64,000 nt of DNA from Candidatus Zixiibacteriota bacterium (GTDB lineage: Bacteria > Zixibacteria > MSB-5A5 > GN15 > FEB-12): assembly GCA_040752815.1 (NCBI GenBank), contig JBFMGC010000008.1, positions 1-64,000 of the forward strand. Reading direction: 5' to 3'. The stretch's first letter is position 1, and every line of letters begins with the position of its first letter. The notes below the pieces were generated by a model that saw only the letters and a program-made list of their open reading frames with translations, was not told the DNA's origin and made no database searches. This document shows positions 27,089 through 36,524 of the stretch, one piece after another. A program made the translations under genes and the position numbers.

Positions 27089-28153
27089 ATGTTACTTCTA
27101 AGAACCGCCGTTCTTATGTGTGTCTGTCTGGGCGCGTTTATCGCGCCTGTTATTGGACAGGATACCTCTACCACTGTAGTCGACAGCCCCGCCGAGGCGG
27201 CGACTGTTGAAACCGCGCACCAACACGAGGAGGCCGAGGTCGCCGCCCCGGTTGAGACGCCGCGTAAGCCGCCGACCACCCTCGATTTTCTGCTGACCCC
27301 CAAGTACCTGACCTGGATAGGCTTTACGATAATTGGGCTGGTGCTGTTGCTGGGGCGCTGGATTAACACGTGGGTCAGACTGATCGGTCTTGTGGCTGTT
27401 TTCGTAGTGTTCGGTCTCGACTACTTCTTTCCACTCCACCCGAGTCCGATGTGCGGTATCACAAAGCTCTTCATGTTCAAGTTTACTCAAGGGGTCTTCT
27501 TTCCCGCGTTTCTCGTCATCTTCCTGGCAATGATGGTCCCCAGCCTGATCGGGCGAAAACTATTCTGTGGCTGGGTGTGCCCGTTGGGTGCGCTGCAGGA
27601 ACTGGTGAATAAGATCCCGTCGAAATTCCGCTGGAAGCAATTTAACTTCAAAGCCTTCAATTCGATTCGTGTGGCTTTGCTGGTCATGTTCTTCCTTACC
27701 TTTTTTCTCGTGAAAGAACAAATCGGAATGCTGGCCGGGCAGGTGGGGAGCGACCCGAGCCAGGGTATATGGCGGGCATTTGCGGCGTACAGTGTTTACG
27801 AGCCGATCAACTTCTTCGAGCTGCTGCACTGGGATTTCGCGGCTGTCGATACGGTCTGGGTCGTGATGTTCCTGGTGCTGCTGGTTTCGAGCTACGTACT
27901 GTATCGGCCGTTCTGCTACCTGATTTGTCCAATAGGCGCACTTACCTGGCTTCTGGAACTGATCGCTCCCGGGCGGGTCAGGGTTGACCACGAGTTGTGC
28001 AACGACTGCGGCGTGTGTGTTATCAAAAGCCCGTGTCCGACTATAGCAAAGTTGATTGACAAGAACACCAAAGTCGCGCCGGACTGTACGAGTTGCGGAG
28101 AGTGCCTGAGTACCTGCCCGACCGATGCCATAAAGTTCGGGTTTAGTAAATAG
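27089..28153 (+). CDS. NapH/NosR-like membrane 4Fe-4S protein
   Basis: A 354-residue protein: signal-like segment (1-23), a Thr/Glu-rich extracytoplasmic linker (24-60), then five membrane helices. The two 4Fe-4S-family membrane motifs, [14 protein letters not shown] and [14 protein letters not shown], each follow a helix. The C-terminal 55 residues hold two cluster sites. The second, [12 protein letters not shown], is canonical. The first, [14 protein letters not shown], has five residues instead of three between its third and fourth cysteine. Relatives pass electrons across the membrane (NapH, NosR, RdxA/CcoG). The partner is not in the window. Start 27089 follows AGGAAAAGGA. Confidence 0.83.
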   Translation: MLLLRTAVLMCVCLGAFIAPVIGQDTSTTVVDSPAEAATVETAHQHEEAEVAAPVETPRKPPTTLDFLLTPKYLTWIGFTIIGLVLLLGRWINTWVRLIGLVAVFVVFGLDYFFPLHPSPMCGITKLFMFKFTQGVFFPAFLVIFLAMMVPSLIGRKLFCGWVCPLGALQELVNKIPSKFRWKQFNFKAFNSIRVALLVMFFLTFFLVKEQIGMLAGQVGSDPSQGIWRAFAAYSVYEPINFFELLHWDFAAVDTVWVVMFLVLLVSSYVLYRPFCYLICPIGALTWLLELIAPGRVRVDHELCNDCGVCVIKSPCPTIAKLIDKNTKVAPDCTSCGECLSTCPTDAIKFGFSK

Positions 28154-28217
28154 GCGCAAGTAGTTAACTGTCAAGGTGTTAGACGACCTAAGACACTAGT
28201 CCCAGTGTCCGGCTGAC

Positions 28218-28263
28218 CCACCAGCTTGCCTTGGTGGCCCACCCGCTTGCGGGTGGGATTGAG
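28218..28263 (+). repeat. Double hairpin including TTGAG-type repeat copy 3
   Basis: CCACCA-8 bases-TGGTGG (28218-28237) is followed at once by the perfect CCCACCCGC-TT-GCGGGTGGG (28238-28257) and ATTGAGGT. The part 28233-28263 is the third copy of the repeat at 157-190 and 1150-1182, here with its stem intact. Confidence 0.6.
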
Positions 28264-28598
28264 GTAGCGCTCGCATTTAGACTTAATAAACCTGTGCTTG
28301 GGGAACGCCCAGAGGCTGTGCCAATAAGTCGAGAGAAATTGCGGCAGGTCCTTGTCCGGACCCGATGAAAGAAGGGCCGGGTTGAGACCTCCCGCCGCGT
28401 TTCATGAGTGGGTGGTGGACGACCGCGTCCACGCCAATCGGTGTCAGGTTCTGCTCTGAGGTCAACTCGCTGAGCGGGTCAACCTCCGTGCAGGATTTGA
28501 CACAACGGCTCACAGGAGCGGGCAATGACGGGTGGCGAGAGTTGGCGCACGAGGACGTACGCCAACTACGAAATAGAACGTGGGCCAACCACGAATTC

Positions 28599-28620
28599 TG
28601 TCGGGCGGGGTCACCCGACA
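28599..28620 (+). repeat. Dispersed hairpin repeat TGTCGGG...CCCGACA, copy 2
   Basis: A 7-bp stem TGTCGGG / CCCGACA with an 8-base loop, followed by GCACGG. It aligns with the copies at 17788-17767 (opposite strand) and 38283-38300, and lies 20 bases beyond the stop of the S46 peptidase gene. Confidence 0.58.
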
Positions 28621-28639
28621 GCACGGTGCCGTCAGGACT

Positions 28640-30844
28640 TTATCTCGACGCCTCCTGCACGTGGAATGACATCCCAGTCGGATCCAGGTTCAGTTCCCGA
28701 ACCAGCGATTCCAGGTGATAGACCCGGTCGATCACGAACATAATGTACCTGATGTCTACCGATATGGTTCGGGTCACGGGAGGATTGAACAGATAGTCCG
28801 AGGCCACTCCCTCCCAGTTGCCGTCGAACGCGACTCCGATCAACTTGCCCTCGCCGTTGATTACCGGGCTGCCCGAATTGCCGCCGGTTATGTCATTCGT
28901 GGTCAGGAAATTTACCGGCACGTCGCCCAGCAGGGAATCGACCCACGGACCAAAATCTCGTTGTTCGAACGCGGTCTTCAATGAATCGGGAACAATAAAC
29001 GGGTCGGCCCCGGATTCTTTGTCGATCACGCCGTGAAGGCCGGTCAGATAGAAGTAATCGATCGCGTCGCGAGGCGAGTACCCTTTGACTTCGCCGTAGC
29101 TTAGGCGCATGGTGCCGTTGGCATCAGGGTACATTTCGGCCTGTCTCCATTCTGCCATCGCCTGAATCAGGAGCGGGGTCAAACGGGTCTGGGCACCCGA
29201 AAAGGCTTTGTCCCGTTCGCGCATGTCGTCGGCCTCGGGCTTGAGGTCCCGCGCCAGATTGATGAAAGGATCGTCGAGCTTCTCAAGCTGTCCTCGACTC
29301 ATGGCAAACATGGCCAGGCGGTCGGCGGCGATGCCGATCCGGGTGCTTCGGTACCACTGTTCTACCAACTCCGCCGCCGGTGATGACTCACCGACGCCTT
29401 CAGCAGCGAAACGGCCCAGGCCGCTGATCTGCTGTTCCTGAGGCAGCCTCCGTGCCTCCGCGAGGAAGTACTTGAGGATTTCCTTATCGACCTCAGGTAC
29501 CAGGTTGATCTGGGCGTTCTTGAGACGCTCTTTGGCGGTGAGGGTGTCGCGATTCTGGTAACCGCGATCACGTTCGAGATCCGATTTTTCACGCTCGCAA
29601 GCCCAGCGGTATATCGTCGTCGCCAATGACAAGTAGTCACACTGGCGCGTCATCCGGCCCAAAACGAAGTCGTGCAGCCTGGTGCGCTCCTCGGCACGGT
29701 ACAGGCTGTCAAGCGACGAGAACACGTGCCCGTACCGAGTCATCAGGTTGTGATTCTGCCGAAGGAACTCCGCGAGTGCCCGTTCCGTCTCGCGCTTTTG
29801 TTCGAGCGTGCCCCCTTTCGCGAACCCTTCAACGATTGCATAGCTCTTCTTGAGGACGTTGTTCAGTCCCTTGAGGTCCCGCGACAGACGCAGCCCGATG
29901 GCAGAGTCTTTCTGGCCAGCTTGGTTAAGAATCTCGATCTGATCCTCGTTGACCCGAATCGAGTTGGGATAGTAGAACTCAGAGTAGTGGGCGAGTTCGT
30001 ACGAACTGATATGCCGCGACGTGCCACCTGGGAAGCCGATGGTCATGGCGAGATCACCATCGCGCACGCCGTCGGTTGCTATCGGCAGAAAAACTTCCGG
30101 TTTGTAGGGTACGTTGCCTTCGGCGAAGTCAGCCGGTTTGCCGTCCGGGGCGACATAAGCCCGCAGGAAGGCGAAATCGCCGGCATGGCGCGGCCACATC
30201 CAGTTGTCGATATCGCCGCCGAAGTCGCCGATTGCATCGGGCGGCACATAGACTATGCGTATGTCGCGGAGCTCCAGCGTGGTGTATAGCACATACTGCT
30301 TGCCGCCGAACATCGACGCCACCCTGGCTTTTATTTCGCGACCTTTCTCCGTGTCGCGAATCAGCTTTTTGATATTCTTGTCGATCACCTGATAGCGCTT
30401 CAGATCGGCCATGCCGTGGCCCACGCCGCTCAGAATCTGACGAGTTACATCCTGGGCGGACAAAGTGACATAGACTTTGTACCCGATCGCCGGAATTTCC
30501 TTGTCCCGTGTCGCAGCGTAGAAACCGTCGCGCACATAGTTGTGTTCGACCGTGCTTTGCTCCTGAACAGCCCCGAAAGCAACATGGTGGTTGGTCAGGA
30601 TCAACCCGTCGGCGGAAACAAACGATCCGCTGGCGCCGCCGACCTGGACTGCGGCATCCGCCAGGCAGGCGCCTTCAGGATTGTAAATCTGCTCGGGGGT
30701 GAGTCTCAGTCCCCGCTTCTGCAACTGTTCAAGCGGCAACTGATTGATGCTGTAAAGAGGCCACATGCCTTCGTCGGCGGAGCTTGTTATTGGTGTGCCG
30801 ACAGTCATACAGACAGCCAAAGCCAACCACGGGGTGTATCGCAT
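28640..30844 (-). CDS. S46-family dipeptidyl-peptidase (DPP7-like)
   Basis: This 734-residue exported serine peptidase removes dipeptides from peptide N-termini in the periplasm or at the surface. The signal peptide is at 1-24. The triad is visible: His in ILTNHHVAF (86 or 87), Asp in the GDFGGDIDNWMWPRHAGDFAF segment, and Ser in GGNSGSPVINGEG (about residue 660). The S1-pocket loop reads AFDGNWEG. In the family, Gly at this site (DPP7) favours hydrophobic or broad P1 residues, while Arg (DPP11) favours acidic ones, so a DPP7-like preference is inferred. GGAGA precedes the ATG. It is monocistronic. Confidence 0.92.
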   Translation of the reverse strand: MRYTPWLALAVCMTVGTPITSSADEGMWPLYSINQLPLEQLQKRGLRLTPEQIYNPEGACLADAAVQVGGASGSFVSADGLILTNHHVAFGAVQEQSTVEHNYVRDGFYAATRDKEIPAIGYKVYVTLSAQDVTRQILSGVGHGMADLKRYQVIDKNIKKLIRDTEKGREIKARVASMFGGKQYVLYTTLELRDIRIVYVPPDAIGDFGGDIDNWMWPRHAGDFAFLRAYVAPDGKPADFAEGNVPYKPEVFLPIATDGVRDGDLAMTIGFPGGTSRHISSYELAHYSEFYYPNSIRVNEDQIEILNQAGQKDSAIGLRLSRDLKGLNNVLKKSYAIVEGFAKGGTLEQKRETERALAEFLRQNHNLMTRYGHVFSSLDSLYRAEERTRLHDFVLGRMTRQCDYLSLATTIYRWACEREKSDLERDRGYQNRDTLTAKERLKNAQINLVPEVDKEILKYFLAEARRLPQEQQISGLGRFAAEGVGESSPAAELVEQWYRSTRIGIAADRLAMFAMSRGQLEKLDDPFINLARDLKPEADDMRERDKAFSGAQTRLTPLLIQAMAEWRQAEMYPDANGTMRLSYGEVKGYSPRDAIDYFYLTGLHGVIDKESGADPFIVPDSLKTAFEQRDFGPWVDSLLGDVPVNFLTTNDITGGNSGSPVINGEGKLIGVAFDGNWEGVASDYLFNPPVTRTISVDIRYIMFVIDRVYHLESLVRELNLDPTGMSFHVQEASR

Positions 30845-30997
30845 AGTCGTATCTCCAGGAAAACAACTTGTATTTCAAACTGTACGGTCTTGCAGAGTGG
30901 GCCCTGTCAGGGGTCAACGTATATCGATTTGGTGGTGTGAGCAACGGTTCTTTGCGGGATCGGTGAAGAATAGCCGGAGGCAGCTGTCCTGAATTTA

Positions 30998-31081
30998 TGC
31001 CGGAGGCCGGAATCGAACCGGCATGGTATTGCTACCGGGGGATTTTGAGTCCCCTGCGTCTACCAATTTCACCACTCCGGC
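30998..31081 (-). tRNA. tRNA-Leu (anticodon CAA)
   Basis: The minus strand folds as an 84-base class II tRNA. Acceptor stem GCCGGAG / CTCCGGC with discriminator A; D arm with TGGTGAAATTGGTAGACGC; anticodon stem GGGGA / TCCCC with loop CTCAAAA (anticodon CAA, reading UUG); long variable arm GGTA-GCAA-TACC; T arm GCCGG-TTCGATT-CCGGC. CCA is not encoded. Confidence 0.95.
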
Positions 31082-31199
31082 AGGAGCGAATGTCCTTCGT
31101 TGTCATTTAAGGTGACCCGACAGGACGAGCGAAAGTAAGACGGCCCGTGGTACAAGTCAATACCCCGGCGTAGGGCCGCGGCCGCTCTGTGCGGCTTCG

Positions 31200-33368
31200 T
31201 CAGAAATGCACCCGGTCGTCAGACGTGTCTTTATCCTTCGGCCGGAAGCGCATCTGGTGGTCGCCGCGGTGAAGGCCCGCCGACGGGTGCAGGCGGCAGG
31301 TAACGGTCGGCTGGTTGCCGTCGATAAACACCTCGCTGCGCACTTCGAGACAGCGGTCGGTGGCGATCTCGCCGGATTCTACACACACGTCGATGTGAAT
31401 GATGCCGTCGGGTTCCTCGAAATCCATGATGGGGAGCGAATCGTGGGCCTGGATCATGTATTCGGTCCAGATGGGCACGGCGTTGTGGGCGCCGTCCTGG
31501 CCACCGCCGATCGACAACTTGGTATCGAACCCGACCCAGACGCCGGACGTAATCTGCGGCGTGAAACCGACAAACCAGTTGTCGCAGAAGTTATTGGTGG
31601 TGCCGGTTTTGCCGCCGGCCGGCCGGGTGAAGCCCATCCAGCGGGCTCGGTACGCCGTGCCGCCCGGCTCCATGACCGACTGAAGCAAACTGGTCATGAT
31701 ATGCGCCGTTTGAGCAGAGAGGACCTCTTCCTTCTGAATCGCCGTGTTGTTCTCCAGCACGCGGCCGTAGCGGTCCACAATCCTGTGAATGTAGCGGTAT
31801 GGAATATGTATGCCGCGATTGGGAAACGTGGACATCGCAGAGACCATCTCGACTACTTTAACCTCGCAGGCGCCGACTGCCAGCGAGGGAATCGGCTCAA
31901 GCGGTGTAGAGATGCCCATACGGTGGGCGTAGTATATGGCCTCTTCGGGGCTTACTCGAAGTATCAGGCGCACCGCCACCAGGTTGCGTGAGAGGCGGAT
32001 AGCGTCGCGGATGGTCAGCGGCCCCAGGAATTCGTTATCGAAGTTGTGAGGGCGGTACTGCTCGGTGCCGGGGATGTCCAGAACAATCGGATTATCGTCC
32101 ATGATGTCGGTCGTGTTGATGCCGTTGTCAACCGCGGCCGTGTAGATGAAAGGCTTGAAGGCCGAGCCGGGTTGACGGTTGGCCTGGACCGCGCGGTTGA
32201 ACTCCGATTGGTCAAACGAGCGCCCGCCGATCATGGCCAGGACATCTCCGGTGGCGTTGTCGATCGACACAAACGCGCCCTGCACCTTGCGATAAACACG
32301 GATCGAATCCCCATGCTCGTTGACCGTGTCCGGTAGAAACATGGTGTAATTCTTGTCGAACCTCGGGTAGGTTCGTTCTATATGGGACTGGAGGGAATCG
32401 AGTTTCTTGTATACAGCTTGCTCGGCTATCTTCTGCAGCCGGGCATCGAGCGATGTGTATACTTTCAGTCCGCCGGAGTAGAGCACGTCCTCACCGTACT
32501 TGGCCAGGATTTCGCGGCGGATGGTTTCGGTGAAATAGGGGGCGATACCGGGATCCTCGACCGGCGGGGACACGTCCAGCGGTGCCTGGCGGAGCGAATC
32601 ATACTGGGCCTCGGTCAGGCCGCCCCAGTTATAGTATGACATCAGCACCCGGTTGCGTGCCTGGCGGGCTTTCTCCGGGTCTTTGAGCGGGGAGTTGATA
32701 TTCGGCCCTTTGAGCATGCCGATCAGGATAGCGCAGTCGTTGATGGACAAATCCGCGACCGATTTGTTGAAAATCTGACGGGCTGCCGCGGCAACCCCAT
32801 AAGCCCCGCGACTGAAGTAATGCTGGTTGAGATACATCTCCAGGATTTCATCCTTGGAGTAGGTGCGCTCCAGCTTAACCGCGGTCATCGCCTCCTTGAT
32901 CTTGCGCTCCAGGGTCTGGCTCTGAGTCAGAAAGAGCATTCGGGCCAGTTGCTGGGTGATGGTCGAGGCCCCGCCCTTAATATCCCACGCGATCATATTG
33001 CTGATGGCGACTATTCCCAGGCGGCGCACATCGATTCCCCAATGGTCGTAGAACTTCTGATCTTCGGAGGCTATCAGCATGCCGCGAAGGTGTTCGGGCA
33101 TTTCCTCGAGCGGCACCAGGACCCGGTTTTCCGAATAGAACTCCTTGAGCAGGACGCCATTACGGTCGTAAATGCGGGTGTTGATGCTTGGTTCGATATT
33201 GTGCAGCCGCTCAAAGGAGGGGAGCTGCTCCCGGTATACGGTATAGGTGTGGGCGCCGACAATCGCTGCCAGGACAACGATCAGAACCATCAGCGCGATA
33301 ATCGAGTAGCGCAGACGATTGTTGCCGCCTTTCTCAGTGAACACCGGTTTACGGATTCGGAATGACAT
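31200..33368 (-). CDS. Class A penicillin-binding protein (PBP1A-like)
   Basis: A 722-residue bifunctional peptidoglycan synthase. A short cytoplasmic start and one membrane anchor (about 22-44) precede the GT51 glycosyltransferase domain: EDQKFYDHWGID holds the catalytic Glu, followed by GGASTITQQLAR, ERKIKEA and YLNQHYFSRGAYGV. The transpeptidase domain has the active serine in QPGSAFKPF, SRN, and KTGTTNNF. It polymerises and cross-links the cell wall in the periplasm. Length fits the shorter PBP1A forms without a long C-terminal extension. It is divergent from tyrS. Confidence 0.94.
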   Translation of the reverse strand: MSFRIRKPVFTEKGGNNRLRYSIIALMVLIVVLAAIVGAHTYTVYREQLPSFERLHNIEPSINTRIYDRNGVLLKEFYSENRVLVPLEEMPEHLRGMLIASEDQKFYDHWGIDVRRLGIVAISNMIAWDIKGGASTITQQLARMLFLTQSQTLERKIKEAMTAVKLERTYSKDEILEMYLNQHYFSRGAYGVAAAARQIFNKSVADLSINDCAILIGMLKGPNINSPLKDPEKARQARNRVLMSYYNWGGLTEAQYDSLRQAPLDVSPPVEDPGIAPYFTETIRREILAKYGEDVLYSGGLKVYTSLDARLQKIAEQAVYKKLDSLQSHIERTYPRFDKNYTMFLPDTVNEHGDSIRVYRKVQGAFVSIDNATGDVLAMIGGRSFDQSEFNRAVQANRQPGSAFKPFIYTAAVDNGINTTDIMDDNPIVLDIPGTEQYRPHNFDNEFLGPLTIRDAIRLSRNLVAVRLILRVSPEEAIYYAHRMGISTPLEPIPSLAVGACEVKVVEMVSAMSTFPNRGIHIPYRYIHRIVDRYGRVLENNTAIQKEEVLSAQTAHIMTSLLQSVMEPGGTAYRARWMGFTRPAGGKTGTTNNFCDNWFVGFTPQITSGVWVGFDTKLSIGGGQDGAHNAVPIWTEYMIQAHDSLPIMDFEEPDGIIHIDVCVESGEIATDRCLEVRSEVFIDGNQPTVTCRLHPSAGLHRGDHQMRFRPKDKDTSDDRVHF

Positions 33369-33438
33369 GGTCTTGTATTTTCCCTGTCTGCGGGGAGTAC
33401 GTCAACATAAAACCCGGTCCATTGGAACCCTTTGACTG

Positions 33439-33468
33439 TTGCCCCCCGGCCACTAACATCCTTATACT
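33439..33468 (+). promoter_or_regulatory. Possible promoter of tyrS
   Basis: TTGCCC (33439-33444), an 18-base spacer and TATACT (33463-33468) lie 90 bases before the tyrS start. The -35 is a partial match and the -10 a good one. No T-box or other leader fold could be recognised. Confidence 0.4.
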
Positions 33469-33557
33469 CTGCAATCCGGGCAGCGGCTCAGCCTCCCTCA
33501 ATCGACATGGGCCGTGGTCCGATAAGACCCGGATGGAGCAGAGAGGCAGGTAAGGTC

Positions 33558-34820
33558 TTGAATCAGGTTGAGTTCAACCCCGCGGTTCTCCGGGAAGTGG
33601 ACCGGCAGATGGAGGTAATCAGCCGTGGGACCGTGGAAGTGTTGCCGCTTGAGGAGATGAAGCTCAAGCTGGCGCGATCCGTTCAGAGCAACAAGCCGCT
33701 TCGGGTAAAACAGGGTTTCGACCCGACCGCGCCCGACATTCATCTGGGCCACGCGGTATGTATCCGCAAGCTAAAGCAGTTTCAGGACCTGGGACATCAG
33801 GTGGTCCTGATTGTAGGCGACTATACCGGTCTGGTAGGGGACCCGTCAGGCCGCTCCGCAACGCGCCCGCAGCTCGAATACGACGAGATCATGCGCAACG
33901 CCGAGACCTACCAGCGGCAGTTCTTCAAGATCCTCGACGCGTCTCGCACCGAAGTGGTCTTCAATGGCGACTGGTTCAAAAAACTTGAATTCGCCCAGGT
34001 TATGCAACTGGCGGCGCGGTACACTGTCGCCAGGATACTGGAACGGGATGACTTCGCCACTCGCTTCCGCGAGGGCAACCCAATCGCCGTCCACGAGCTC
34101 CTGTATCCGCTGATGCAGGGTTACGACTCGGTGGCAATTCGCGCCGACGTGGAAATCGGCGCAACCGAGCAAAAATTCAACCTTCTGGCAGGTCGTACAA
34201 TCCAGGAGGCTTACGGGCAGGAGCCGCAGTGCATCCTCACCATGCCGGTCCTGGTCGGGGTCGACGGCGAGCGCAGGATGTCCAAGTCGCTCGGCAATTA
34301 TATTGGAATCGACGAGTCCCCGCGCGAGATGTTCGGCAAGATCATGTCAATCCCTGACAAGCTGATCTACAACTACTTTCTGCTGGCGACCGATGCCGGT
34401 GCCGACGAACTGGCTTCGGTGAAACGTCGTCTAGAGGACGGGACGACCAACCCGATGGCGCTCAAGCGCGAGCTGGGGGTCAGAATCGTTGACGCGTATC
34501 ATCCCGCCGGATCGGGACAGGCCGCCAGTGACGAGTTCACGCGGATGTTCTCGGAAAAGGAACTGCCCGACGACATCCCGGAGATGAACCTGGGAGACTT
34601 GCGCCGCCTTGAAATCGATCCGGACAGAGTCTACCTGGTGCACCTGATGGCGCGAGCCAAACTGGCGCGCTCGAGCAGCGAGGCAAGACAACTGATTGAG
34701 GCCGGGTCGGTGCGTCTCAACGGCGAGCGGGTTTCCTCGGCGGACCTGGAGTTCAGGGTGGATCGCGAAGTTGTCCTCAAGGTGGGCAAGCGGCGGTACC
34801 TTCGCCTGCGGCCGAATTAG
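33558..34820 (+). CDS. tyrS: Tyrosyl-tRNA synthetase
   Basis: This 420-residue class I synthetase charges tRNA-Tyr. The HIGH-type motif is HLGH in GFDPTAPDIHLGHAV, and the KMSKS-type motif is RMSKS in ERRMSKSLGNYIG. A C-terminal S4 RNA-binding domain (about 355-418) ends with GKRRYLRLR. The TyrZ-like N-terminus (PLEEMKLKLARS) differs from the E. coli TyrS form. TTG 33558 is taken as start because GAGGCAGGTAAGG lies just before it and the protein then starts like its family. Longer in-frame starts at 33501 or 33432 would add unrelated residues. Confidence 0.93.
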   Translation: MNQVEFNPAVLREVDRQMEVISRGTVEVLPLEEMKLKLARSVQSNKPLRVKQGFDPTAPDIHLGHAVCIRKLKQFQDLGHQVVLIVGDYTGLVGDPSGRSATRPQLEYDEIMRNAETYQRQFFKILDASRTEVVFNGDWFKKLEFAQVMQLAARYTVARILERDDFATRFREGNPIAVHELLYPLMQGYDSVAIRADVEIGATEQKFNLLAGRTIQEAYGQEPQCILTMPVLVGVDGERRMSKSLGNYIGIDESPREMFGKIMSIPDKLIYNYFLLATDAGADELASVKRRLEDGTTNPMALKRELGVRIVDAYHPAGSGQAASDEFTRMFSEKELPDDIPEMNLGDLRRLEIDPDRVYLVHLMARAKLARSSSEARQLIEAGSVRLNGERVSSADLEFRVDREVVLKVGKRRYLRLRPN

Positions 34821-34898
34821 GCGGCAACTTTCGGTAACTTTCGGTATTACAAGCTTTGGGCCAAGGGCCAGGATACTAAGTGTGACTGAGGTGATCTG

Positions 34899-36524
34899 TT
34901 GCTATACCAGCTTGTGATATGGGGTGGGCTTTTGGCGCTGCTGGCCGGATGCGCGGCCACCGCTGTCCGTGAGGAAATTGTTCAGGTGAGCGCCGAGCGC
35001 TCGGGTCTGCAGGCGGTAGTCACTCCGACCCGATCGCCGCTTGAAGATATCGATCAGCGTGCCTACCAGAATTTCGTCAACGGGCTGCTGTTGGAGGGGG
35101 AGGGCGACCTGCCCGGCGCGGCGGAAAGCTTCCGCCTCGCCTGGAAATATTGCCCCTCGTCAGCGGTAATCGGTACCACGTACGCCCAGGCGCTTGTGCA
35201 TCTGAGACAGTTTCCGCAGGCGCTGCAGGTTCTCGAACGTGTAACCCCCAAGACTGCCGAAATGCTGGCGCTCGCTGCCTTCTGCTACCGTCAGACCGGC
35301 GATAGCGAGCGCGCCAAGGAAACCTACCTCGAAATGGTAAGCTTGGACTCGACCAAGAACGTGGGTTACATGTACCTGGCGTCATACTATCGCCAGCATC
35401 AGAACGCGGACTCGTTGCTGTGGGCGCTGAAGAACCTGGCGCGCACGCTTCCGGAGAACCATGATGTCCAGAACGAACTCGCCCGCGCCTACGTAGCCAA
35501 GGGCGATTTCGATTCGGCCCGTGACGCATTCCGCCGCTCAATGGAGCTGCAGCCGGTCGGGCGCAATGCCGAGACGATCATGAACCTGGCCGATCTGTTC
35601 GAGCGCAGCGGGCAGCCGGATTCTGTCAAGGCTCTGTTCGAGGACGCCATCCGGAAAGACCCCCACAATGCAATCTGGCATCGCGAACTCGCCCGGCGGT
35701 ACCTTGTCAATGATTCGATCGCCCGGGCGCTGCCATATCTGTGGTCGGGCGCCCGGCTGAGTCCGCAGGACTTCTCGGCCCAGCGGCAATTGGCTATCGT
35801 GCTCATTTCGACGGATTCTCTGGCTGTTGCTGACTCGATTCTGACTTCAATTGTTTCAGCGGGTGATCCCGATCCGGCCACTCATTTCTACCTGGGTCGA
35901 ATAGGTGCAATCCAGCAGAACTACCCTCGGGCGCGCGACGAATTTCGCCTCGTGACGGAAAGGGCGCCGCTGCTGCCGGAAGGCTGGTTGTCCCTCGGAT
36001 TTGCGTATCGCCGTCTCGGCCAACCTGAGGCCGAGATTGAAACCTATCAAAACGGTCTCCTGCACATGCGCGAGGAGAAAGACGCGGTTCAGTTGTACTT
36101 CTCGCTCGGCGCCGCGTATGAGCAGGCCGGGATGGTCGACTCGGCAGTAGCCGCATTTGAGACAATTCTGGAGCACAACCCCGAACATGGCCCCTCTCTG
36201 AACTATCTCGGATATACTCTGGCGGATCGCGGCCTCCGTTTGGAGTACGCTCGTGATCTCTTGTCGCGAGCGGTGAAACTGGAGCCGAACAACGCCGCGT
36301 ATCTGGACAGCTACGGCTGGGTTTTCTATCGGCTGGGAGCGTATGACGAGGCAATCCATTACCTGCAGGCCGCCGCCGCGCTTGACAGCGACCCGGTTAT
36401 ATACGATCATCTTGGCGACGCTCTTCAAGCGATCGGTGAAACTGACCAGGCCCGCGAATGGTGGAAGAAAGCTCTCGAACGGCAGCCCGACAACGAAGCC
36501 ATCAAACAGAAACTGAGCCGTTGA
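34899..36524 (+). CDS. TPR-repeat lipoprotein
   Basis: A 541-residue protein with a lipoprotein signal ending LLAGC (Cys at 18), followed by about a dozen tetratricopeptide units. Typical ones are YQNFVNGLLLEGEGDLPGAA, AAFCYRQTGDSERAKETYLE, LARAYVAKGDFDSARDAFRR and LGDALQAIGETDQAREWWKK. TPR superhelices bind other proteins, so an envelope assembly or tethering role is inferred. The start is TTG, supported by GAGGTG five bases upstream. The last four bases overlap the next lipoprotein gene (TTGA), indicating translational coupling. Confidence 0.85.
   Translation: MLYQLVIWGGLLALLAGCAATAVREEIVQVSAERSGLQAVVTPTRSPLEDIDQRAYQNFVNGLLLEGEGDLPGAAESFRLAWKYCPSSAVIGTTYAQALVHLRQFPQALQVLERVTPKTAEMLALAAFCYRQTGDSERAKETYLEMVSLDSTKNVGYMYLASYYRQHQNADSLLWALKNLARTLPENHDVQNELARAYVAKGDFDSARDAFRRSMELQPVGRNAETIMNLADLFERSGQPDSVKALFEDAIRKDPHNAIWHRELARRYLVNDSIARALPYLWSGARLSPQDFSAQRQLAIVLISTDSLAVADSILTSIVSAGDPDPATHFYLGRIGAIQQNYPRARDEFRLVTERAPLLPEGWLSLGFAYRRLGQPEAEIETYQNGLLHMREEKDAVQLYFSLGAAYEQAGMVDSAVAAFETILEHNPEHGPSLNYLGYTLADRGLRLEYARDLLSRAVKLEPNNAAYLDSYGWVFYRLGAYDEAIHYLQAAAALDSDPVIYDHLGDALQAIGETDQAREWWKKALERQPDNEAIKQKLSR

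Larger units (their letters stand above)
28154..28639. other. Repeat-filled gap of 486 bases
   Basis: No gene is seen between the membrane ferredoxin and S46 peptidase, whose 3' ends face each other. The gap holds a hairpin GACACT-AGTCCC-AGTGTC (28192-28209), two tandem hairpins (28218-28257), a GTGGTGGACG segment near 28411 resembling 38323, a CACGAGGACGTACGCC segment at about 28549 resembling 8717, and a TGTCGGG hairpin (28599-28620). It looks like a patchwork of decayed repeats; one of the hairpins may end transcription. Confidence 0.5.

Noticed and set aside
33369..33557. T-box or attenuator leader upstream of tyrS
   Set aside because: No T-box sequence, specifier loop or terminator/antiterminator pair can be seen.
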